Below, in pieces: positions 11,834 through 23,114 of a DNA stretch of 64,000 nt. Made by a program: the position numbers and the translations under genes. Source of the DNA: Globodera rostochiensis (taxonomy: Eukaryota; Nematoda; Chromadorea; Rhabditida; Heteroderidae); NCBI GenBank assembly GCA_018350325.1, contig JAEVLN010000001.1, positions 5,857,254 to 5,921,253 on the forward strand, given 5' to 3'. The number at the start of each line of letters is the position of its first letter. The stretch's first letter is position 1. The notes below the pieces were generated by a model, which made no database searches, was not told where the DNA came from, and worked only from the letters and a program-made list of their open reading frames with translations.

Positions 11834-11890
11834 TTTAATCGGTTGATCGATTGATTGATTTGATCGGTCGATCGATTGATTGATTGATCA
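11813..11890. repeat. GATT/GATC tetranucleotide repeat
   Basis: Degenerate (GATC/GATT)n between and overlapping the ends of the two convergent genes. A similar short GATT run occurs in an SLC5 intron at 13515-13543. Confidence 0.8.
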
Positions 11891-14604
11891 TTCGCAGTCC
11901 GCCGCTTCCTCTGTCGCCAGCGGCAGTAATTTCTGATGCTTTTTGTCCAATGGACGCAATTCGGCGGCGGCCTCCCCCTCCCCGTCATTCTCTCCCCCAA
12001 CAGCACTTCCCCCCCTCCCCGCGAATGGCTCTTCCAGTCCCTTGTACGTACAGGCAAAAGTCAATCTGAAAATTGAAAAATAAAACAAAAAAGTCTCAAA
12101 AAATAAATTCTAATTACCTTTTCTGCAACGGACTTAGGCGTTGTCTGAACACCCAACTTGTGGGCACGCCGATGAAAAGGACGAGCAAAACGCCTTAAGC
12201 GAAACAAAAAAGTCTGAACACCCCCGGCGGGGACAATTCCCCCCCCCCCGGCAATACCCAAACTGGAATAGCTGAAAGGCGACAGTTTGGACAGGGCAAA
12301 GCTGTCGGGATCGCCAAAGTGCAGGTGAGTGCCATGGGTGGACATAAAATGGGCACTGAACTGCTTGGACTTCAACACTAACAATTACTCTGCTCGCTCT
12401 TCTCTCTAAGCATCGACGGTTGTGCTTTTACTAGGGTTGGGTTGGCGGTTCCTTGGAATTCTTCGTGTATTCGAATCGAAACAAACAAAAATCCCGGGTC
12501 AGTCCGGTTCGGAACCGCCAACCCTACTGCTTCAAAACCGCCCCAACGCGCCTGGAATTTGCCCTCCTGAACGCCTCCGCCCCCTCGTACGCCACACATG
12601 CCGCCGCCGGCGCACTTTCGTTGCCGATCGCCCCGTAGGCGGTGATCGCATATTTTCGATAGGGCATTTGCACGTTGCTCATCAACGTGCAGAACAGCAG
12701 CCCGACGGTGGACAGGACGAAAGCGACGAACGCACCGATTTTGTTGGCTCCGGGAAAAAAGATTCCGAGGAAGAAAAGGCCGACGAGCGGACCAGAAGTG
12801 GCACCTTTGGAGATGAAATGCCAAAATTAGGAAAATGGAAAATACTCCCCCCCCCCCCCTCTACTCGACGGACCGATGATGGTGAGGACGACATTGAAAA
12901 TGCCGCCAAGATTAGTGCAAGCAAATGCCATCCCTGTCGCCAAAACGCCAAAGAAGACCTAAATGCCTCTAACAAATTCAACGGCAAAAATTCGAATGAA
13001 TTGTAACCGAAATGCCTTTCATGACGGCACTTTTGCGGGCATCGGACAACTCTTTCAACGGCACTTTGAGAAAGTCTTCCCAAAGTACGGCTGTAAGCGA
13101 ATTGATACCGGAACTGGCGGTAGACAAAGTCGCACTGAAAAGACCGGTATAAATTCGGAAAACTCGGTGAATACTAAACCTAAAAATGGTGGCCAGAAAC
13201 ATGCCGGGCAGGCCGGGCACGCCTTCTGAATGAGGGGGAAGAGTATTAATTGGATTATTTTTGAAAAATCGAACCGAAAATGCGCGATGCCATCAAAATG
13301 GTCACTTGGTCCACCGTTTTGACCTCGGCCAATGCAAGCGGGTTGCATTTGTCAAAGTATGCGACCATCAACAGGCCAATGTAGCCGATCATCAGTTGGA
13401 TAACCAGGTTGGCCGGTATGGTCAACGAGAGGACGACGCGCGCATGTCGCAGAGACGGCATGGAGCAGTACCTGAAGTTGACGACATTTACATAAAGAGG
13501 TGATTACGAAGACTAATTGATTAATTGATTGATTGATTGATTTCACCTTTGCATAGCCATCTGGTTGAGTCCGTAAATACAAGTCCACTGGAGAAAACCT
13601 CCGAACGTTGCGACCCACACGTTGTTGTACTGTCTCGGCAAAGGGTTACGTATGAAGCAGACATTTTATATTCCGTCATGAACAAGAAGTACAACCAAAA
13701 CACCTGGAGCAGCGACGGGTGCAGTCGGAATGCGGCCCAAAGTCGTCCCGTCTGCTCACTGACCGCCAAAACTTTGGCCAACCCGCCCGCTTGTGCTGTG
13801 CCACGCAGGATAATGATGCCTAACCCGGCGTAGATGAAGCCTGCCTGGAGGGTATCTGTCCAAATAACCGCTTTGATGCCACCGGCTGCGGTGTAAACGG
13901 TGGACACGACGCCGACGAGAAGGATGAACGGCCATAGGCGCAGAGAGGTGACACCGGCAAGGGCAATGGCCGGGGCGTAGACGACAACCTTCCCGGGGGG
14001 TAAAAGGGACAGAAATAATTCGAGAGCAAGAAAAAGCTCAAGAAAAAATGAACCGCCATATAGAAGAGTGTGTTCATTATGAACACAAGCGTGGCGAGGC
14101 GACGCATTGACGGAGATTGGAAGCGATGTTCAAAGTATTCGTAGGCGTTCAGAAATTTGAGCTTGAAGAAGACCGGAATGAAGAAGAAGCCGATGAGGGG
14201 AAAAGCCAAAGTGCCGCACAAATTGAACAATGCCATGGCAGAACCGTGGGAGTAAATTTCCGCTGGCACGGAAAGGAGGCCGATGCCGGAGACGAACGTG
14301 GTGAGGAGGGAAAGGCACACCGGAAGGACGGGAAGTTGCCGGCCGCCGTCCAGGAAGTCGCTGGTGGCGGTCCGCTGAAAGGGCGGGGGTGGGGACGGAC
14401 GAAGCTGAACTCCTCGATGAAGAGGAGGGCAAGCAGTTCACATGAACAACAAACAACTCACGGCACTCTCTCTGTCTGTACCTTTGGATGATTTCCGCCA
14501 GAATTTTGTGTGGAAAAGAAGGAGAACAAATTCTGGTAGAGGCCGACCAGCAGAGAAAGCAGCAGGAACAAGGCGAACAGTACAAAATCGACGGATGAAA
14601 ACAT
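11888..14604 (-). CDS. SLC5-family sodium/solute symporter
   Basis: The start at 14604 (MFSSVDFVLFALFLLLSLLV) gives the usual first TM of the sodium:solute symporter family, ending at a GTACAG donor at 14481. The next exon has DFLDGGRQLPVLPVCLSLL and VSGIGLLSVPAEIYSHGS, the characteristic TM1-TM2 region, then FLNAYEYFEHRF. Further exons give VYTAAGGIKAVIWTDTLQ, a family hallmark, and TM segments such as FLGIFFPGANKIGAFVAF. The last TM, GVLLVLFIGVPTSW, is followed by a 60-residue acidic cytoplasmic tail ending in TGA at 11888. The protein is a plasma-membrane Na+-coupled transporter. The closest subgroup by motif is the monocarboxylate/multivitamin-like SLC5A5/6/8/12 branch, but the substrate cannot be read from the sequence. 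Introns are many and short. Confidence 0.85.
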
Positions 14605-15599
14605 TCGCGCCGACTTTCTCTGTGCCAACGGCCGAAGGAATGCCGGACAAATTCAGTTAAAGCAAGGGAAGGCAAAGGCACAATATAAATTTAAATTTGA
14701 ATATTAAAAGCTGTGGTAATTAACGCCGAATTACATCGTTCGTTAATTATAATTAGGCGATCATTCTCCCGTCGATGATTGCCGGGCAAAAGTACAGCCG
14801 CCAGTCAGTCCATTCCGACCGAAAGCATTCAAAAGGAAACGAACGATTTGATAGGCGACGAGAAACAGTGACAAAGGCCCCCCCCCCCCCTCCGCCCGTC
14901 CCCCTCCCGCTCACCTCTCTTATCATTCACCGACTTTCAAAGCATTTAAAGCCGTACATTTACACCGAATGAGACAATCCGCTTAAACTCAAACAGCTGA
15001 CAGACAACGATTTGTCGAATTGTCTTGCAGAATAAGACCCCCTCTAAAGCGAGCGCGAGAAAACTCCGGGCGGCCCCTTTTTGATCCCTCCGCTACCAAA
15101 GCCTATTAGGGGTCCGGTCCTTTGATCTCACCGCCTCAGACTTTGTCGCGAAAACCCGTGGGATATTCGGACAGACTGAAGATGCCCCTTGATCAACCGA
15201 ATGTCCCAATCAACACGGTTGCAAGCAAAAAGTTTATCAGCAAAATGGAATATAAAAGTCAGGAGAGGTAACAAGCCCCGAATGGGGCATTTTTGATCAC
15301 GTTTAAATAGTGAGAAAAAAATGGGGGAGGGAGGGGTCTCTTCGTAGCCCGGGCTTGTCGGAGAGTTCGGTCATTGGTCGGCGAGTCGCTTGTCTATGAA
15401 GTGCGGATGGGAAGGGATAAAGGGATTTTCGGTCCGGGAGGTTGGGAAAGGGTAATTCCTTTTCCAATAATCTTTGCTGGATTCTTTAGAATTCAGTTTG
15501 AATTTTTATGTCAATTCCAAAACTCGGCTCAGAATGTTGCGCTTCCGCTCCGGAAGCCCCCTCCCCCCGTCTGAATCCCCCCCAGCCATACGTCCCGAT
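14605..15599. other. Intergenic region
   Basis: Sequence upstream of the SLC5 gene; the first few hundred bp probably hold its promoter. It contains a C-run at 14879-14890. No gene or recognisable element was seen between 14900 and 15600. Confidence 0.5.
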
Positions 15600-16140
15600 C
15601 CCCGCCACGTCTATCCTAAGCTTATGCTGGGCCTAAGCTAAGCTTAGGCTTATGCTTACTTAGGTCTAGGCACGGACACGGACGTTTGAGTGTGGGACGT
15701 TTGAGTGTGGCAAAGTTTGAAAGCCTATAACTTTTTTCAAACTTAACTAAATCAGTTATGCATGGTATTGCCTGAAAGCCCTAAGTCTTTAGAGTTTACA
15801 TTAAAAAAAAAGCTAAGCGATTCGAAACTTTTCAAAAAAGTTATAGCCATATGAAAAAAATTAGCCCGGAAAACCCGAACTTTTTTTGTTTGTACGGCTA
15901 TAACTTTTTTGAAAAGTTTCGAATCGCTTAGCTTTTTTTTTAATGTAAACTCTAAAGACTTAGGGCTTTCAGGAAATACCATGCATAACTGATTTAGTTA
16001 AGTTTGAAAAAAGTTATAGGCTTTCAAACTTTGCCACACTCAAACGTCCCATACTCAAACTTCCCGCACCCGTCTAGGCATGGTAATCCTAAGCTAGGCT
16101 TAATCTAGCTTTAGTACGGGACTGAATAGGCCACCCGGGG
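15600..16140. mobile_element. Long foldback (MITE-like) inverted-repeat element
   Basis: Two arms of about 150 bp (15697-15847 and 15895-16049) are near-perfect reverse complements, separated by a 47-nt loop. One arm reads GGCTATAACTTTTTTGAAAA and the other its complement. One mismatch was seen at GGTATT(G/T)CCTGAAAG. Outside the arms, AAGCTTAGGCTTATGC-type sequence occurs on both sides in partly inverted form, suggesting the element extends to about 15600-16140. It has no transposase. It could be a non-autonomous DNA transposon or a foldback element. The short open frame across the palindrome (15752-15982) is a by-product of its symmetry. Confidence 0.8.
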
Positions 16141-16440
16141 GCCCGATTTTGGCTGTTTTTCACACTAAAAAACTTTTTTAAAAACGAATTGCACCGCTTG
16201 GCTTTTTTAAAATGATTCTTCTCGTTTAGAGCTTTCAAATGACATCTTGTTTGTTTGATTTAGTTGAGTTTTAAAAAAATTATAGCCTTTCAATAGCTGT
16301 TACTGAACCGTCCTGCACTTTTACCGTCCGGACTGAACCGTCCGGACTGAACCGTCCGGCACTGGACCGTGCAGCTATGAACCCTGCGGCACTGAACCGC
16401 TTTGGGCACTGAACTGGTCAGCCACGGCCACTCCTTGCAT
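16141..16440. repeat. Diverged third arm and CCGTCCGGACTGAA mini-repeats
   Basis: 16160-16298 resembles one arm of the adjacent foldback element (cttggcttttttaa, tttgatttagttgag, ttatagcctttcaa), but more diverged. Immediately after, 16310-16430 holds 14-18 bp degenerate repeats based on ACTGAACCGTCCGG. Confidence 0.6.
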
Positions 16441-16543
16441 TCCTTACTTTTGATTAGAGGCCGGTAAAATGAGAATTTGCGGGAACGAAAGTTCTGACAT
16501 TCAATTCATAGACCAAATTCGGAATATTAACCCTATATTTTAA

Positions 16544-18718
16544 ATGCCAAATCCTGGCAACCGCCAAAGGAAGGAAGACAAAAGGACAAAAAGTTCAGCT
16601 TCAACCTCAGCTGAGCAGCAGCAGTCTCAGCCTCCCCAGTCTCAACCCGCGATGGCCCGAAAAACGCGTTCAACGACAAACAAAAAGAATGACGCACCAG
16701 ACAGTAAGCGTATAAATCCAACAAATTTTTGGAAAGTATAATATAATTAATCTAAATGGTTATCAAACAAAAAAGATGTCTCGTCCAACTCTTCACCACT
16801 CCAACCTTAAAGCTTTGTGTAACTCTTCTCAAAATCTAACAAATCAAAAATTCTCGATTTATTCGAACGCTCGAAATATAATCGATTTGTCAAACTAAAA
16901 ACAAAGAGCCTTTAGGCATGAAAACACTATTTATAGCTAAAAACCGGACTGTTGCCATGGTTTGCGTGAAATTCCAATCAATAAATGTTTTTTAAGCCAA
17001 ACGGAGTCCAATTATGAACGGGTCGAGGAGCAAACCGATCAGTGTGGGCACCAGCTATCAAGTATTTGTGCTGCCGGAGTGTAAGGGACAAAATGCCGAC
17101 GAGGAAAAGGAATATGAAGTGTGCCTTTGGTCCGCAAAGCACGGAAAATTACAAGACAAACAAATAGATGACTTTTGCAAAGCGGCGGCCAAGGATTACG
17201 GAGTCGACCTTGAAAGGGTCAGTAGAGGAACCCTAAACTTTACGTTTAGGCTGAACCAATTGTTACTTTTTGGGTTAATAATTATTAAGCATTTTGTAGG
17301 CGCTTTACATTTTGTACAACTCCGACCACAATTTGCACACGGCCAATTCGGTGGTGACTCGTCGGACCATCGGGAAAGAGCGCTTTTCCGCTGACGACGC
17401 CTTCGCATTCAGAAACGCCCACATGTATTTTGGAAAAAACTTTGGCAAAATTCGCCAAGTTCTTTCGCACAAAACTTTGTCGGCTCTTATTGAGCACTAT
17501 TACCTCACAAAAAAACAGCAAAATTACAAGAGCGTCACAGACAACGATAACATGGAGACGAATGGAGCATCGGACAGGTACGTAACGTGGCCAAACAAAA
17601 ATTGTTGAGGGGGGGGGGGAAGAAAATCTGTAGCCTAATGAGATTGATGTTAATATTGCTATTTTGAACAAATTTTAGTGATTCGGAAGGTCAGACGCAG
17701 GTCAAATCGGAGCTGCATCGACTCATCTGCGAGGTTTGCCACAAAGAGGTGCTCAAACTGTACACCGCTAATGGACTCGAGCTGTGCCGTGGCTGTAAAC
17801 TCTACTTCAAGTTAGTTTATACCGCAGCAGCCATGTAGAGTGTTTCAGTTTAACATACCTTTATTAAATTAATAGAGGCGAAACGAATTTGGTTTTTAGC
17901 TCGCAATTAGGGGGGGGGCAGCAATTCCCGGTTTTTAACAAAATCGGATTACATGAAAAAAATTTATAATTTCAAAATGCTTTCAGGACAACAAACAAAC
18001 ATCGTGTGTGTGCTCAACCTGTCGAAGAACTCAAACGGATTCCAATTTGTCCGCCCGAGATGATAAACATTGCGGAACAGTTTGCAGAGATGGCCAGAAC
18101 GGTGCACCAATTCAAAGACATTGCAGACGGGTCGGACGAATTGCAAATTGAACACAGAAACAAGACCGTCTGCGAACAGAAAATCCAGTGGGTTTTCTAT
18201 ATTTACAGTTACTTTGCTTACAATTAGTTCTAATTGACAGAGAAGTCTCAAATGCTCAGAAGAAGCTTAAGCAAAATGCTATTCATTTGGAGAAGGAAGT
18301 GAGGGACAGAAAAAAACGTCTTGACACATTGGAAGAAGCGCGTAAATTTGTGCAGAACACGGCGACGAGCAGTTCAAACGGTCAACGACGTTTGGTCCAC
18401 AGTTGGTTGGAGCCGGAGAAGACGGCGGCGATGGATGGTAAGAGATCAAAAGCTTTTTGGAAGTTTTGATCAGTGAATTGCAGCATTAATTCGATTTAAC
18501 GGTGACCATAAACTTGTGGCGGAGGTACTCGGAACCAAAACAGCTGACATGGTGAAGGCATTCTACGTCGCACATGCGGCCAAAATCCAAGAGGTAATGA
18601 ATGCAATTGTGTGAAAAAGTCGCATCAAATTGTTACGTTTTGTGATGTTCAAAATTTTTAGATCATCAGTGAACGGCGCAGAAAAATTATCGAGGAACAT
18701 GTGAAAATGGAAGCATGA
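16544..18718 (+). CDS. spr-1: CoREST/RCOR family corepressor
   Basis: Eight exons were traced in phase: 16544-16703, 16997-17217, 17300-17577, 17679-17810, 17987-18187, 18241-18437, 18484-18593 and 18662-18718, giving 451 residues. Order: a Ser/Gln/Lys-rich N-terminus; an ELM2 domain (PISVGTSYQVFVLPEC to DYGVDLER, then ALYILYNSDHNL); a SANT domain (FSADDAFAFRNAHMYFGKNF, IRQVLSHKTLSALIEHYY); a Cys4-like segment (CEVCHKEV...CRGCKLYFK); a charged coiled-coil linker; and a second SANT (LIRFNGDHKLVAEVLGTKTA). This is the CoREST architecture. CoREST bridges the LSD1/KDM1 demethylase and HDACs to nucleosomes, and the C. elegans orthologue is SPR-1. ELM2-SANT-linker-SANT makes orthology strong. The Cys4 segment between the SANTs is not a standard part of the family. 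Confidence 0.9.
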
Positions 18719-19196
18719 AATGAAAATTGGTAATGACATGGCCGTTCAGGGCGAAATCATTGTTTTGGATTAACCACAAGATTCTCATTTTATGAATTTT
18801 TATATTTTTATGATGACAAGAAATACTTATCGTCGCGTTCTTTCATTCAAAGGCCAGGCATGTCACACCCTTCCGCTGCACCTCGCAGTGTTGTTTCCCG
18901 TAAATTGCGTAACTGAACACGCCTGAATATTTTGTCTTTTTTTTTTGGGTTTTTTAAACATTTTTAGTGGCAGACAGACCTCCCGCGGCACAAATTACGT
19001 CAAATTGTGAGTCCGGGAATGAGTATTGCAACGCTCTTTTGACCAGCCTTTTCGCTATGGAACTCTCTTCAACAATTGCATTTCTCATTACGCGAGCCAT
19101 CCGTCTGCTGTTGCACACATCCGCCGTCGGCCCATTCGAAATTCGTTTTATCCGCGAATTTCTCTTCCGATTCTTTAAGCCATTTTTGATGAACAA
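18719..19196. other. Gap between CoREST and the next gene
   Basis: The two flanking genes converge here. An open minus-strand stretch at 18954-19196 (Lys/Arg-rich, then LVKRALQYSFPDSQFDVICA) has no start and no recognisable similarity. It could be an extra 3' exon of the poly-Q gene. Confidence 0.35.
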
Positions 19197-20135
19197 TTAG
19201 AGCAAACAAAAAAAGAAAGAAAAATGTGCCTCTAATAGTTCCATTAGAAGTTTGTCTCTCTTCGTGAAAGGGCCCATGTCCATTTCGAACAGCTTTGACG
19301 CAGCGACTTTGTTCGTTGAAATTGTCTTTGGCTCTTTCTCCCTTCGTTTTTCCTCCTCCTCGTAATCGTACAATGCTTGGCCCTCACTTTCCGCTGTGAA
19401 TTTCAGAAATGGAGTGCTTGCTGCTTATTTTTGTCAGAAACAACAAAAAAAAGAATTGGTTCAGCAGCTCACATTGTTCCTCGTCGAAGAAATGTTTCAG
19501 TTTCGATTTCGACGACTTTTCTCGTTTTGCTTCAGTCGCCGTTTTGACGGCCAGCCTTTTGCTCGGATTTATGCGTAATTTCACTTTCGGAATCAAATTG
19601 AGTGCTGCTGCTGCTGTCGATGGGGGTTTGGCCGTTGTTGTCGTTGAATTGGTCGGCTCGCTGTCCGACAAAGTCTCTGCCGCCGTTGTTTTGGCGCTGC
19701 TGCTGCTGCTGCCTTCGGTTGCACTTTCTTCGGCCGCTATTTCCGCTGGCACTGTGACAATTCCGTTTGAACTTTTTTCCGTCGTTTGCGAATTCGTAGG
19801 CCCTCCGCCGACAGTTTCATTGGCCGATGGCGCTAATGGGGCCCCTGAACAGAGCAAACAAAATACTTTGTTTCCTTAGCCTCGTTCGAATTGCCTCCGA
19901 GCACATAAATGATGGGCTGGATCCGTTGTTGCTGTTGTGCTTCGGCCGTTACAATCGGCGGCGGAAGGTGGGCGGCCGCCGTTTCTCTGCCAACGCCGAA
20001 CGAAGTTGCAGCGACGCCGTTGAAGTCACTGCTCATGATCAGCTGCTGATGTACAGGCGACGTGAACTGTTGTTGTTGTTGTTGTTGTTGGAAGAAGGGG
20101 GACGGCGGGGCCCAGAGGGGCTGAAGAGGAGGGGG
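19197..20135 (-). CDS. Poly-Gln, Thr/Ser-rich nuclear-type protein of unknown family
   Basis: Three blocks on the minus strand look coding. 20135-19880 begins after a strong polypyrimidine acceptor (CCCTCCTCTTCAG) with PLWAPPSPFF, poly-Gln and VHQQLIMSSDFNGVAATS. 19857-19475 is Ser/Thr/Ala-rich then basic (IPKVKLRINPSKRLAVKTA) and ends FFDEEQ at a GTGAGC donor. 19402-19197 follows in phase and is acidic then mixed (GQALYDYEEEEKRREKEPKT, then FEMDMGPFTKRDKLLMELLE), ending in TAA. The composition suggests a transcription or chromatin cofactor, but no domain was recognised. The join between the first two blocks is out of phase with the splice sites I can see (possible GC-AG intron or a base error). 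The first exon is not certain. Confidence 0.45.
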
Positions 20136-20272
20136 AGGGGGAGGACAGCACCGACGAGCAACAGAATGGTAAGCAGTACATGGGGAGGGTGGTGCCCATG
20201 CCTATCACCGGCGGCGGTTGGCACAAACAGCAGCGAGGAGGAGGAGGACAAGACCTTGCGAAATGGGGACGT

Positions 20273-20482
20273 TTAAACGGACCCCCCCCCCTTCCATTCG
20301 TACGGGCAATAACAGCCGCATGGCCTCGACTGAGGACAGCAACAGCAGCAGCGAGGGCATACAGGTCCCGACGGAACAGCACAAAATCCCCCACCAACAC
20401 TCAAAAAGGCATTCGACGGGGAAAATGTCGTTGTCATCGAGACGAGCAGAATGGACAAAATGCAAGTGCGCAAAGCTGCCAT
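20273..20482 (-). CDS. Small secreted Cys-rich peptide
   Basis: The frame encodes 69 residues with a classical signal peptide (MAALRTCILSILLVSMTTTF, cleavage predicted near FSPSNA). A mature part with eleven Cys follows, including CPRCCCCCPQSRPCGCYCPY. It stops shortly after a run of ten C on the + strand (GGG codons here). In another frame, directly after that run, the sequence continues Cys/Pro-rich (CPPPPRCCLCQPPP, then MYCLPFCCSS) to a stop at 20026. The run length may therefore be wrong, and the real product may be longer. Homology is unknown. It is a candidate secreted or cuticle-associated peptide, about 300 bp downstream of mrpl-11 on the same strand. Confidence 0.5.
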   Translation of the reverse strand: MAALRTCILSILLVSMTTTFSPSNAFLSVGGGFCAVPSGPVCPRCCCCCPQSRPCGCYCPYEWKGGGSV

Positions 20483-20781
20483 TTAGGACAAATCCTCCAG
20501 CAGAAAACGATTGTGCAAGGATTTACGAATATTCTGTCAAAGAATATGCGATCGGAACCCAATGCCCTCGCTAATTTGCGCCGGATAATTACTCGCATGG
20601 AAAAATGGAAACCCCACAGGGAGAGTCAGCCCACTCATCGGCGAGTAGAGGAATCCCCTCTCAAAAACGACGATAATTTTAGTGCGATTACGAGCAACAA
20701 AAAAAAATCGGGTTCCTTTAATAAACAGCAGGGAGTTGTGCAATAAAATAAGACAACAAAATTTAAATGTTGTAAACTTTT

Positions 20782-21786
20782 TTATGTCCTAAGCAGTTTG
20801 GCCTCCTCCTGCTTCGCGATCTCCTCCAATTGTCCCTTGACCACCTCCTGGCGATGTTCGAGAAATTCCTTGTATTTTTCTGGGTCCAAATCCTCCTTCT
20901 GCACTTTGATTCCCATCGAATCGGCCCTGTCGATAATCAGTTGGCAAACGTCCTGAAAAAAAAAATTCCCTGGGTAAAAATAGTTTTTGGGAATTCACTT
21001 TTAACGGCACTCCAACGAGGGATTTGTCCTTGGATTTTGTCATGGCTATTTCATAAATATGCTTCAGCGACAGCATCCCGACAATCTCATCTGAAATTAC
21101 ACTGTTAACGAACAAAAAATGAAGTTTTAATACAATCCAAACTGCCAGTCACTCACTAAAACCTACCTTTTTCCTGTTTGTTTCGCCTTATTCCCGACGC
21201 TTGATGCAAAAGCCATTCGGTGGTCGGAGTTTTTATGTCAATGTCGTAGGTTCTGTCCGGTTTGACATGTACGGAAACAGACAAAGTTGCACCTAAAATT
21301 GCTAAAATGAGTATCAATTTCATAATTCAATTTAATGTTTTTCATTTAAAAAAATTAACAATTTCGAACGTAATGTAAATAATGTAAGAAGTGATAAAAA
21401 AAACTCGCCAAATTTTATATTTGATGTCCGATTGTTGAAATCCTTGCAGAACGTCGCCACATTTACGCCCCGTTGACCCAAAGACGGACCGAGCGGCGGT
21501 GCGGCCGAGGCCATTTGGGACCTAAAACGAATTGAACTGGGTAAAAGTAACGAAAGCGCACAACGGATTTCCTGTCACCATCCAAATGATAGAAGACGGA
21601 TCGCCGATTTTGATCCTTCTATATTCACCCTGCCCTCCCTCCCCCCGTCAGATTGACGATGTGCTGTCATGCTATTAAGACTCACCGAATCAGCGTATTC
21701 AACGTTGGATCCAGCGCAAGTTTCGACGCGTCCAATTTTCTCTTCCCTTTGGCCACCTTTTGAACTCTTACCGCAGCAGTTTTCAT
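20782..21786 (-). CDS. mrpl-11: Mitochondrial large-subunit ribosomal protein L11
   Basis: Five exons are phase-consistent: 21786-21686, 21521-21409, 21292-21167, 21090-20999 and 20952-20782, giving 200 residues. The bL11 signature [20 protein letters not shown] is followed by [39 protein letters not shown] and [12 protein letters not shown], matching human MRPL11 in order and length. The N-terminus is basic, as expected for a mitochondrial targeting region. The protein sits at the GTPase-associated centre of the mitoribosome. Intron 2 appears to use a GC donor (TTTG|GCGAGT), because only that site restores the frame at FG|ATLSVSV. It lies 209 bp downstream of the CHP1 stop on the same strand, with TTATAAG just before the ATG. 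Confidence 0.92.
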
Positions 21787-21995
21787 CTTCTTATAATTGC
21801 AAAATTATTTGAAAAAAATAAAATTAAAATAAATAATTGTAAAAACGTAATAAAATTTGTAGAGGATAAAAAAGGAATAATTTGTCGTTCTTATCTGATA
21901 AAGAAACATCGTCCAAAATTAGTGATTAGCGATCTCATTAGATTATACAAGAATCACAAGGAGCTTAACGCACACGTACATCTCGGCTTTCAACC

Positions 21996-22903
21996 TCAAT
22001 TCAGAAATCGAATGGACATTTTTTGGTCAACATCGGTTCGCTCCATTGCCTTAAATATTATTTTATTTTAATAGATAGTTTTAACTTTTCCTAGTCCCTG
22101 GTAATATGATGCTTTATTTCGAGTTTCAACCTTGCAAAACTCATCGAACGAAATTTTGCCATCTTTGTCAGCATCGGCCTCAGTGATTGTACGGTCAGCA
22201 ATGCTGTCAAGCTAAATGCGAGTAGCGTCCAGCATCGGGGGAGGTTTGGTCCAAACCTGATCCGCCGTGATGTTGGACCCGACCATCATGTTCAGAATGA
22301 CTTTGAACTCATCCCGAGTTATGTAGCCGTTTTTGTTCAGATCGTACATGGAAAAGGCAACTAAAACTAGAGAAGTTAGCGTGTTCTTGCCTTAATTAAA
22401 CAAAAATACATTTCAACTTTTCCTCTCTGCTGTTTACAACATTCGGTTTAGACTTGCTGAGAGGACGAAAGTGCGCAAGGACCTTTACGAATTGCCGAAA
22501 ATTTATCAGCTCGCTTTTGGCACCCGACTCTCCGCTTAAATGTTCCAATTTTATAGTAAAAAATTAACAAATATGAACAACATACAATCCAGAGAAGAAT
22601 GCGTCAACAATACGACCACCGAGCGGGTTTATCGCCAATTCGGGGATTCGTTGAAAATCATCACGGTCCAAATACCCACGTCCTTAAACACCGCCATGGA
22701 GCACTAATAAATGCATAAAATCGAACCCTGACGGTCCAACGAAAGGAAGCGACTGTACAAACGAACGATTTGGTTACGAGAAACTGAATGGAAGTGATCT
22801 ATGAGTTACCACCCACTGCCCGATGCCATTTACATCCGGTGTCCTTCGCTATCTCGACGACTTCTTCCTCCTGGAGCATAAGGGAAGTTGTGCTGTTTCC
22901 CAT
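21996..22903 (-). CDS. pbo-1: Calcineurin B homologous protein (CHP1)
   Basis: Seven exons were traced in phase: 22903-22834, 22783-22727, 22682-22586, 22534-22410, 22360-22257, 22211-22131 and 22049-21996. The product is 195 residues, exactly the length of human CHP1. It starts MGNSTTSL, an N-myristoylation signal. It keeps LYSRFLSLD, IPELAINPLGGRIVDAFF, FVKVLAHFRP, EF-hand 3 (YDLNKNGYITRDEF), EF-hand 4 (DADKDGKISFDEF) and the C-terminal VDQKMSIRFLN. As in CHP1, EF-hands 1 and 2 lack canonical loops while 3 and 4 look Ca2+-competent. CHP1 binds and activates Na+/H+ exchangers at the plasma membrane; C. elegans PBO-1 does this in the intestine. TTTCCAG lies 23 nt upstream of the ATG, as expected for a trans-splice acceptor. 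Confidence 0.94.
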
Positions 22904-23114
22904 CGATTCTCCCTTTTGCCGATTTTCTGGAAATGCGTTTTTCCTTTAATATTTATAAATTATAATAGAAAAGGTAAATAAAGTTGTCAATTAGTTTAAG
23001 GCTTTAACTGTTTAACAAATAAAACAAAAGCGATTTTATGTATTAAAAAAATGTATTTAAAAAAACAATGAAAGAAATGCAATAAAAATATTCCCCCCTA
23101 CTCGTTGTTTCCTT

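Noticed and set aside
15752..15982. 76-codon frame across the foldback element
   Set aside because: It runs from one arm into its own complement; symmetric Lys/Phe-rich sequence without a homologue.
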